This document shows positions 1 to 5,733 of a DNA stretch of 11,001 nucleotides, piece by piece. The notes under the pieces were generated by a model. The model saw only the letters and a program-made list of their open reading frames with translations, ran no database searches and was not told the DNA's origin. Where the stretch lies: contig DAIUAL010000109.1 of the NCBI GenBank assembly GCA_036847245.1, positions 1-11,001 of the forward strand. Reading direction: 5' to 3'. Source of the DNA: UBA4661 sp002405405 (GTDB lineage Bacteria; Bacteroidota; Ignavibacteria; Kapaibacteriales; UBA4661). Every line of letters starts with the position of its first letter. The stretch's first letter is position 1. The translations under genes and the position numbers were made by a program.

Positions 1-411
1 ATTGCCTTTTCCTCAGATTCAGCAGGAGTAAGTTCATACAATGGATATTTAGGCATTCTGGGTAACGAGCTCATTAAACGATTTAATTTTATTACTGATT
101 ATTCGACAAAAAAACTATACTTAAAACCTAACCTATTGCATAATATTCCCGTTGAATATGATTTCAGTGGAATTAGACTAAAGCTTGAACATGGCAAAGT
201 AAAAGTTTCAAGTGTAGTGAAAGAAAGTGATGCCTATGCAAAAGGACTCCGTGAAAATGACATAATTCTTGCAATAGATAATCTTACGGATTCACCAATC
301 GAGGCATATAGAGAAATACTTAAAAAGGAAAATAAAGAAATCATAATTCAGTATTTATCAGCCAATGGTCAAACAAAAGAAATAAGGCTTATGCTGAAAA
401 GGCTTATATAA
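1..411 (+). CDS. Retropepsin-like aspartic protease with C-terminal PDZ domain (3' end only)
   Basis: The frame is open from the first base, so the 5' part of the gene lies outside the window and the TTG at 136 is not its start. The first residues read GILGNELIKRFNFITDY followed by KKLYLKPN. This is the typical end of a bacterial retropepsin-like aspartyl protease domain (G-lG-ell-rF-v-fDy-k-lyL-pn). A PDZ-type domain follows, roughly from base 160: it has the SSVVKESDAYAKGLRENDII element, which resembles the usual V-sPA--aGl--GD-I pattern, and ends in a beta strand (EIRLMLKR). Proteins of this kind usually have an N-terminal signal or anchor and one or two protease domains; the catalytic DTG would be upstream and cannot be seen. 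GC is about 32%, clearly below the neighbouring genes. The gene converges on the metalloprotease gene. The family is well supported; the substrate is unknown. Confidence 0.85.
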   Translation: MAFSSDSAGVSSYNGYLGILGNELIKRFNFITDYSTKKLYLKPNLLHNIPVEYDFSGIRLKLEHGKVKVSSVVKESDAYAKGLRENDIILAIDNLTDSPIEAYREILKKENKEIIIQYLSANGQTKEIRLMLKRLI

Positions 412-426
412 AACATCACAGAAGAA

Positions 427-476
427 TTGAGATAATTGATAACACAAAAGAGTTGAGATAATTGATAACACAAAAG
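427..476. repeat. Tandem direct repeat, period 26 bp, two copies
   Basis: Two adjacent copies of an AT-rich unit start at 427 and 453, each beginning TTGAGATAATTGATAACA. They are identical over the first 24 bases. The array starts 16 bp after the stop codon of the + strand protease gene. Each unit contains two related submotifs, TTGAGATAA and TTGATAA. It could be a recent slippage duplication in the 3' untranslated region or a pair of protein-binding sites; nothing here decides between them. Confidence 0.85.
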
Positions 477-559
477 AATGCTTGCAGTGAACTAAGGAAT
501 ATTCCCCCTTCTGTGAAGCTTTTTACTCATGCTTGCAGATACTGTGGCACACAATACAA

Positions 560-593
560 AGGGGGCTGTCGGCTTTTTCACCTACAGCCCCTT
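560..593. terminator. Probable shared (bidirectional) intrinsic terminator
   Basis: GGGGCTGT at 562-569 pairs perfectly with ACAGCCCC at 584-591 around a 14-nt loop, and one G-U and one A-U pair extend the stem outward. Reading + the stem is followed by TTCTCGTTTTC; reading - it is followed by a T-containing stretch (CTTTGTATT). Both T tracts are imperfect. The site lies between the stop at 411 (+) and the stop at 625 (-), where a terminator serving two convergent genes is expected. Confidence 0.65.
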
Positions 594-596
594 CTC

Positions 597-614
597 GTTT
601 TCTATAAAGAAAAC
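597..614. repeat. Small AT-rich inverted repeat beside the terminator
   Basis: GTTTTC (597-602) and GAAAAC (609-614) form a 6-bp stem around the loop TATAAA, in the short 3' region of the metalloprotease gene. On the - strand it comes just before the GC-rich terminator hairpin. It may add to transcript end stability, or be a chance structure in AT-rich DNA. Confidence 0.4.
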
Positions 615-624
615 ATTTCTACGA

Positions 625-3120
625 TTACTTTTTCGGATTCAAAATATCATCAATGGTTACTGCCAAGTCTTTCAGATGAGCACGTGTCTCAATATCAGAA
701 GCTTTAGCTACAGCAGTACTAACCTTTGATTTTAAACCCTCTAACTGCAATCGTGTAATACCACGAATATCTGTTTTGGAAACATCAGGCGTAGCAAAAA
801 TACGGGCAAACTGAGGATCGATACCCGGAGGCAATACCGGTGCAGGTGGTGGAACAAGTTTGGTTGCTAAAATTTCCACAAAACCACGTTGCAAGTAGCG
901 GCGGAATTGATCGACCGAAACTTTTGCACCTTTGAGTTCGGTGAATAATCCACTCTCCAAATCATTGTACAATTCAACCACCGTATAAGCATCTTTCGAC
1001 ATAGTTTGATGCTCCAATAAGCGCAAGAGTTTATCATTAGAAAGCGATGTATTCAAGAAGCCTTTTTGTGCATCTTGTAGCGTTTTAATCCAACCCTGAT
1101 CATTGATAAGGCGAACAATGTCTTCTTTCAAAAACATTTTCGGTACCGTAAATGTATTCTCGACTAAATACTTAACGGCTTCTTTTTGTTTTGCCTTGGC
1201 AATCGGCGTATAGATTACACCTTCTTGACCATTGATTTTTTGTTCTATACGTACGCCACCAGGTACATTTGCAACATGACCATTTTCCAAACGCCACTGG
1301 AAGAAAATACCATTAACAAAGACATCCGCAAGTTGTGCATAATCTTCACCTTCTTTTGCCGTTGCTGTACGAACATACTCTACAGCGCGCTCAAGATTTT
1401 TCATACCATAAGTTGTTGCTTTGACCGGATCATCACCCAAATCTTCGGTTTGTGATGTTGGGTCAGTCACGGTAAACTGTTGCGCACCATAGCGGAGATA
1501 AGGATTTTTCGCCGCTTCGTTCGTCCATTTTACCAAGGTTGCATGAACCTCTTCAGGTGTTTTTGCATCAGGGAATGCTGAATAACCCCATTTTACCGCC
1601 CACTCATCATACACACCAATATTGGGCAACATTGCTGCGTTATCGCCAGGCTGTGCAACATAATTGAATCGTGCATAATCCATGATGGATGGAGCTGTTC
1701 CCATTTTTTCAGTAAATGTTTTTGAGCGCAATGAATCCACAGGATAACTGCTTGATGCACCCATATTATGGGGGAATCCGAGAGTATGACCAACCTCATG
1801 CGCGCACACAAAACGGATTAAGCGTCCCATCAAAGAATCCGGGAACGGAATTTTGTGTGATAAAGGATCAGATACTGCTTGTGCGAAATACCAGTTTGTT
1901 TGCAAGGTCATAATGTTGTGAAACCAGTAAATATCTGATTCGATAATTTCACCGGAACGTGGATCATGAACATTAGGACCAACAGCATTTTGAATGGTTG
2001 TCGGCATATAACGAATAACTGAATAGCGCGTGTCTTCCGGATCAAAATCAGGATCATTGGTCGGTGGATCTAACGCAATGATTGCATTTTTAAAACCAAT
2101 TTTTTCAAATGCAACTTTCCAATCTTCCACACCTTGCTTGATATATTTACGCCACTGTATCGGTGTAGCAGGATCAATGTACCATGTGATCGGCTTGATC
2201 GGTTCAACAAGTTCCCCACGTTTGTATGCTGCTGGATCTTTCGGCTCTAAACGCCAGCGGAGAACATATTGACGCGTTTTTGCTTTTTGCTCAGTGGAGC
2301 TGTAGTCAACTTTACGTAAACCAAAAAAACCAACACGATTGTCAGCATAGCGCGGCATCATAGGTTTTTCAGGAAGCAACACGAATGAATGATGTAAAGT
2401 AAATGACATTGTCCGTGATGTACGGTTTTGTGGGGCATTTTCCGCACCATATGTCAGTACATTTTCGACCTCAACATTATTCGGAAAGCTCTTAGCAAAT
2501 TCAATAAATGTTCTGCTTGGATCTAATGCTGTAATGCGATATTGCTGACGCTCACCTTGACCAATAGTCATGATACCGACATCCGAAGTAAAGAGTGGAG
2601 TTGCATCAAAGACAAAAGAATTCGAGTCTTTACCAAATGCCATAATAGAATACGAACCGATAACTTCATCAAAGTTAGCATCTCGCACAGCACGATAAAT
2701 TGGTAATGAATCTGCCGCAATATTCACATAGCTAATGGTACGTAAGAGTATACGATTATACTTACGCTCAAAACGAATAACTTCGGTATTATTTTCAATT
2801 CCCGGTCCGAAACCTACTTGAGGAGTTTTTGCGATCCGCGACACTAAGAGGATGTCTTTTTCCAATAACTTTTTGGGGATCTCGAAGTATACCTTTTCGT
2901 CAAGACGATGGACAATTATCAAACCGGAATCTGTTTTGACTTTTTCGGTAATAACCTCTTTATAGGGTTTAATATCACCTCCGCCTGCGGCGCCCGGAAT
3001 ACCACCGGGTCTTGCTCCTGCTCCTGCAGGAATTTGTGGTTGTTGCGCCAAAGCAACACCACTAACACAAATTGTGGTGCATACCAATGCACACAATTGC
3101 TTCACAAAACGCATTCTCAT
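625..3120 (-). CDS. Exported zinc-dependent metalloprotease (DUF5118/DUF5117/DUF4953 type)
   Basis: With the start at 3120 the protein has 831 residues. That ATG follows AAGGAG at a 4-nt spacing and opens a clean signal peptide (MRMRFVKQLC, hydrophobic core, cleavage probably after ALA at residue 25). An open frame reaches 3201, but the extra 27 residues would hide the signal peptide. The in-frame ATG at 3114, 10 nt from the SD, is also possible. A Gly/Pro/Ala-rich linker (about 28-48) leads into a DUF5118-like start (DIKPYKEVI, about 49-100) and a DUF5117-like region. The catalytic part has HEVGHTLGFPHN, that is HExxHxxGxxH with zinc ligands H441, H445, H451 and catalytic E442, and a Met-turn SIMDYARF around M480, as in metzincins. 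The enzyme should hydrolyse peptides in the periplasm or outside the cell; its substrate is unknown. The gene converges with the retropepsin-PDZ gene and ends at a shared hairpin. Its 148-bp leader suggests it may be transcribed separately. Confidence 0.92.
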   Translation of the reverse strand: MRMRFVKQLCALVCTTICVSGVALAQQPQIPAGAGARPGGIPGAAGGGDIKPYKEVITEKVKTDSGLIIVHRLDEKVYFEIPKKLLEKDILLVSRIAKTPQVGFGPGIENNTEVIRFERKYNRILLRTISYVNIAADSLPIYRAVRDANFDEVIGSYSIMAFGKDSNSFVFDATPLFTSDVGIMTIGQGERQQYRITALDPSRTFIEFAKSFPNNVEVENVLTYGAENAPQNRTSRTMSFTLHHSFVLLPEKPMMPRYADNRVGFFGLRKVDYSSTEQKAKTRQYVLRWRLEPKDPAAYKRGELVEPIKPITWYIDPATPIQWRKYIKQGVEDWKVAFEKIGFKNAIIALDPPTNDPDFDPEDTRYSVIRYMPTTIQNAVGPNVHDPRSGEIIESDIYWFHNIMTLQTNWYFAQAVSDPLSHKIPFPDSLMGRLIRFVCAHEVGHTLGFPHNMGASSSYPVDSLRSKTFTEKMGTAPSIMDYARFNYVAQPGDNAAMLPNIGVYDEWAVKWGYSAFPDAKTPEEVHATLVKWTNEAAKNPYLRYGAQQFTVTDPTSQTEDLGDDPVKATTYGMKNLERAVEYVRTATAKEGEDYAQLADVFVNGIFFQWRLENGHVANVPGGVRIEQKINGQEGVIYTPIAKAKQKEAVKYLVENTFTVPKMFLKEDIVRLINDQGWIKTLQDAQKGFLNTSLSNDKLLRLLEHQTMSKDAYTVVELYNDLESGLFTELKGAKVSVDQFRRYLQRGFVEILATKLVPPPAPVLPPGIDPQFARIFATPDVSKTDIRGITRLQLEGLKSKVSTAVAKASDIETRAHLKDLAVTIDDILNPKK

Positions 3121-3186
3121 AGTTCTCCTTAGAAAACAAACTATTACGAAGAAAAGAAATGAATTGGTGAGCAAGTTACGGCAATG

Positions 3187-3200
3187 TGTGTTGTAACACA
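3187..3200. promoter_or_regulatory. Palindrome in the metalloprotease leader (possible operator)
   Basis: TGTGTTGTAACACA has perfect 6-bp arms around 2 nt and lies 67 bp upstream of the chosen metalloprotease start, in the longest gap between - strand genes. On the - strand a TATTAA (3213-3218) lies just upstream and a TTGACA (3245-3250) further up, but those two are 26 nt apart and cannot form a normal promoter pair. The palindrome is a plain observation; an operator role is speculation. Confidence 0.25.
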
Positions 3201-3268
3201 AGAACCAACATGTTAATACACTACCAAATTATCTCCGAAAGCAATGTCAAAGCTATGGAAGGCACATT

Positions 3269-3709
3269 TTACACTAGGATATTGACATAATTGCCTGAAC
3301 GGTCGGCATTAATGAGCGAAAGCAGTTGTGGCTCTGCTTTGCGATCATAGACACGGTATAATCGATAGGCGGGATTGTTAGGTGTCGCACGAACCAACGG
3401 CGAAGAAAAATCCTCAAGGCGTTGTGATTGATTCAATTCTTTTTCATCTGCAATCTGTGTAATCAGTGCATCAAGATTGAGTCGCTCTGCCGAATTAAAT
3501 CTTCGCTCATCTGCATTAGGTGTTTTGCGTGTTTGGTTATTTTTAGTGCCACCAAACGATTGATTCCATTCAAGCGATTGATTACTACGAAGAGTTGACA
3601 GCTGCTGTTGACTACCGGCTAGGGCTAATTCTGCTTGCTGTTCGCGAGGAATGCCACCTACCGTTGCGGCAGATGATGAAAAGTTACTATAAGGGAGTGT
3701 TTGAATCAC
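3269..3709 (-). CDS. Hypothetical protein, 146 residues, no recognised family
   Basis: I do not recognise this protein. The frame begins at a GTG (3709); an in-frame stop at 3728-3730 prevents any long extension, and no ATG exists among the first residues. No clear Shine-Dalgarno site precedes it. The product is hydrophilic, with no signal peptide or membrane segment. Residues 1-60 are rich in Ser, Gln, Asn and Gly and probably disordered (AGSQQQLSTLRSNQSLEWNQ). Residues about 70-105 are charged and may be helical (LDALITQIADEKELNQSQRL). The end (AYRLYRVYDRKAEPQLL to the terminal NYVNILV) alternates hydrophobic and polar residues and could form a short beta-rich unit. It lies between the pseudouridine synthase (137-bp gap) and the metalloprotease (148-bp gap). 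It is probably a real gene, because the frame is the only long one there and its composition resembles its neighbours. Confidence 0.6.
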   Translation of the reverse strand: MIQTLPYSNFSSSAATVGGIPREQQAELALAGSQQQLSTLRSNQSLEWNQSFGGTKNNQTRKTPNADERRFNSAERLNLDALITQIADEKELNQSQRLEDFSSPLVRATPNNPAYRLYRVYDRKAEPQLLSLINADRSGNYVNILV

Positions 3710-3828
3710 AATGCTTGCAAATGGAGTTCACCACAATACTTACATGCACATGCTAATTCTCGCAAAAGAATCGACACGCGCAAGGTTTGAGGGTAGTCCT
3801 TTACATCCTATGACATTTTTTCGTTGCA

Positions 3829-3846
3829 TGCACCGTACGGAGTGCA
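3829..3846. repeat. Inverted repeat directly after the pseudouridine synthase stop
   Basis: TGCACCGTACGGAGTGCA has 5-bp outer arms (TGCAC/GTGCA in the - strand reading) and an inner CCGTACGG palindrome. It begins at the base next to the stop codon on the - strand. No T run follows it on that strand (the sequence goes on GCAACGAAAAAATG), so it is not a standard intrinsic terminator for the upstream gene. It might act as an mRNA 3'-end or processing structure. Confidence 0.35.
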
Positions 3847-4773
3847 TTACCGCGAATGAAGGGGTACAATAGTATCCCAGCTTAGGGTTTTGAATGGTGC
3901 ATACTTTTCCAAAATTTGGAGTAGAGCACGAAAATCTTTAGGATAATCGGCAATAATGTCAATTTCTTGAGCGGTACGCGGATGCAAAAATTTTAGTTTA
4001 TGCGCGTGAAGCGTTAAACGCTCTATCAGGGGCTTTTCTTCTTGATGCTTACCAACATTATATTTACGTTTTACCATTGATACTTTGAAAGTAGCATTTT
4101 CACCATAATCCTCATCAACCAACAGTGGATGCCCTATTGCCGAACAGTGCACACGGATCTGGTGTTGCCTCCCGGTAATAAGCTCACATTCAATGAGCGA
4201 TGCTATTCGGAATCTCTCAAGCACAGTAACTTTTGTCAATGATTCTTTACCTCGTGCAGAGGGTTGCATCAACCCCTTTTTCTTAGTACTTGGCATAAGC
4301 GGGATATCGATATCTAATGTGTCTTGCTCTACTCGACCGCCTACTACGGCATGATAAATTTTTTGTACCGAGCGATCTTCAAAGCGCTGATTCATAATTG
4401 CATGAGCATCAGCATTTTTTGCGAACATGACAATCCCGCTTGTACCTTTGTCAAGACGATGTACCACGAAAATCTCACCATATCTTGCCGCTAGAATAGC
4501 CTTAAGATTAGCCAAAGTGCTATTGTAGCGATCAGGAATTACCAACATACCCGGCTGTTTATTAACGATCACAAGATCATCATCTTCAAATAAAATATCC
4601 AGAGGTTTGAATTTGAACGGAAGAACTGCTTGGTCATCACTCTGCACTAGTGTGCGCTCTTCATGAAACTCTGAAGATTCGGATGGCTTTATGCTTTTCT
4701 GTATTCTTGGTAATCCTGCTTCGTTGCCTGTCTTACTACGTTTGACAGCAAATTTCTTTCTACCGCTTACCAT
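3847..4773 (-). CDS. RluA-family RNA pseudouridine synthase, without S4 domain
   Basis: The enzyme should convert a uridine to pseudouridine in rRNA or tRNA in the cytoplasm. Seen in the 308 residues: a basic, polar N-terminal tail of about 50 residues, then ILFEDDDLVIVNKQPGMLV (about 60-78), the catalytic motif HRLDKGTSG (105-113, with D108 the family nucleophile), and GRQHQIRVH (201-209) followed by IGHPLLVDEDYG. The tail stands where many RluC/RluD enzymes carry an S4 RNA-binding domain; I see no S4 motif. An insert ending EEKPLIERLTLHA resembles that of Bacteroidota homologues. The start codon overlaps the folD stop by 7 bp (ATGGTAA), so the two are almost certainly co-transcribed and translationally coupled. 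The family is secure; the target uridine cannot be told from sequence, so no symbol is given. Confidence 0.93.
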   Translation of the reverse strand: MVSGRKKFAVKRSKTGNEAGLPRIQKSIKPSESSEFHEERTLVQSDDQAVLPFKFKPLDILFEDDDLVIVNKQPGMLVIPDRYNSTLANLKAILAARYGEIFVVHRLDKGTSGIVMFAKNADAHAIMNQRFEDRSVQKIYHAVVGGRVEQDTLDIDIPLMPSTKKKGLMQPSARGKESLTKVTVLERFRIASLIECELITGRQHQIRVHCSAIGHPLLVDEDYGENATFKVSMVKRKYNVGKHQEEKPLIERLTLHAHKLKFLHPRTAQEIDIIADYPKDFRALLQILEKYAPFKTLSWDTIVPLHSR

Positions 4774-5651
4774 GATATTTCTCCCGATGCTGAACGGTAA
4801 GTGTTGTGCATGAGCATAGCAATCGTCATTGGTCCAACGCCGCCGGGGACTGGTGTAATGGCTCGTGCTTTCAGGAAGACTGATGCATAATCAACATCAC
4901 CCACCAAGCGCGAGCCTGACTTGGCAGAGGCATCAGCAATACGATTAATACCCACATCAATCACTACGACACCATCTTTTACCATATCACCGGTAATCAC
5001 TTGTGGTACTCCGACTGCTGCAACCAAAATATCTGCCTGCCTCGTAAAAAACGCGAGATCATGTGCAGCAGTATGCGCAATTGTCACAATCGCATTTGCT
5101 CCCTCTGCTTTCTGATAGAGCATATTAGCAATCGGCTTTACAACGATATTACTACGCCCACCCACGAAAGCATGTTTGCCTTTAGTTTCAATCTTTGAGC
5201 GGAGAATCATTTCCATGATACCGGCAGGTGTACAAGGTGCAAAGCATGGCAAACCTGCCACCAAACGACCGGTATTCATCGGATGAAACCCATCGACATC
5301 TTTACGTGGATCAATAGCAAGCAAAACTTTTTGTTCACTGATGTGCTTAGGCAAAGGCAACTGTACAAGAATACCATGAATCGCAGGATCATGATTAAAC
5401 CCTTGGACAATATCGAGTACTTCCTTTTCAGTAATTTCTGATGATTTTGTGATTGTAACAGAATGATATCCTAACTCTTCGCACGCCTTTGCTTTGGATC
5501 GAACATATACTTGCGAAGCTGGATTATCACCAATGAGAAGTAATCCCAATCCCGGTCGAATACCACGTTCGGCAAGTAGAATACGTGCTTTCTCTGCAAG
5601 TTCTTGCTTAATATCGGAAGCTATTTGCTTGCCGTCAATGATGAGTGTCAT
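4767..5651 (-). CDS. folD: Bifunctional methylenetetrahydrofolate dehydrogenase/cyclohydrolase FolD
   Basis: FolD interconverts 5,10-methylene-, 5,10-methenyl- and 10-formyl-tetrahydrofolate in the cytoplasm, with NADP(H) as usual cofactor. The length of 294 residues is normal. Seen: YVRSKAKACEELG (49-61), with the family's catalytic lysine at K53; LVQLPLP (95-101); KDVDGFHP (117-124); PCTPAGIMEM (139-148); the nucleotide-binding loop GGRSNIVVKP (164-173); VVIDVGINR; and PVPGGVGPMT (267-276). The loop normally reads VGRSNIVGKP, so the second glycine is replaced by V171, and the usual H-S/H-R-T segment reads AHTAAHD. The active-site motifs are intact, so the enzyme is probably functional. The ATG at 5651 begins the canonical start (MTLIIDGK); the leader is A/T-rich with no clear Shine-Dalgarno site. 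The gene follows the amidase gene after 82 bp and overlaps the pseudouridine synthase gene. Confidence 0.97.
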   Translation of the reverse strand: MTLIIDGKQIASDIKQELAEKARILLAERGIRPGLGLLLIGDNPASQVYVRSKAKACEELGYHSVTITKSSEITEKEVLDIVQGFNHDPAIHGILVQLPLPKHISEQKVLLAIDPRKDVDGFHPMNTGRLVAGLPCFAPCTPAGIMEMILRSKIETKGKHAFVGGRSNIVVKPIANMLYQKAEGANAIVTIAHTAAHDLAFFTRQADILVAAVGVPQVITGDMVKDGVVVIDVGINRIADASAKSGSRLVGDVDYASVFLKARAITPVPGGVGPMTIAMLMHNTYRSASGEISW

Positions 5652-5733
5652 GGCTGAACAAAAAAGAAATGTAAAAAATGCACGAAAAGAGTACTACTTC
5701 ATAAACAACATTGTATTGTATTGCATAAATGAA

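Noticed and set aside
136..411. Separate 91-residue gene starting at TTG 136
   Set aside because: The frame is open to base 1 and the residues before 136 are the end of a retropepsin-like domain, so this is only the tail of a larger gene.
462..707. + strand open frame of 81 codons across the terminator and metalloprotease 3' end
   Set aside because: It lacks a ribosome-binding site, spans the shared hairpin and overlaps the well-supported metalloprotease gene on the other strand; the product has no recognisable motif.
3213..3250. Promoter made of TTGACA (3245-3250) and TATTAA (3213-3218) on the - strand
   Set aside because: The spacer would be 26 nt, far from the usual 16-18, so the pair is not credible as a sigma70-type promoter.
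3829..3846. Terminator after the pseudouridine synthase gene
   Set aside because: The hairpin is real, but no T run follows it on the - strand, so it is listed only as an inverted repeat.
5652..5733. Promoter or riboswitch before folD
   Set aside because: The 82-bp gap is AT-rich with a short CAATA repeat, but I found no convincing promoter pair, hairpin or known riboswitch core.
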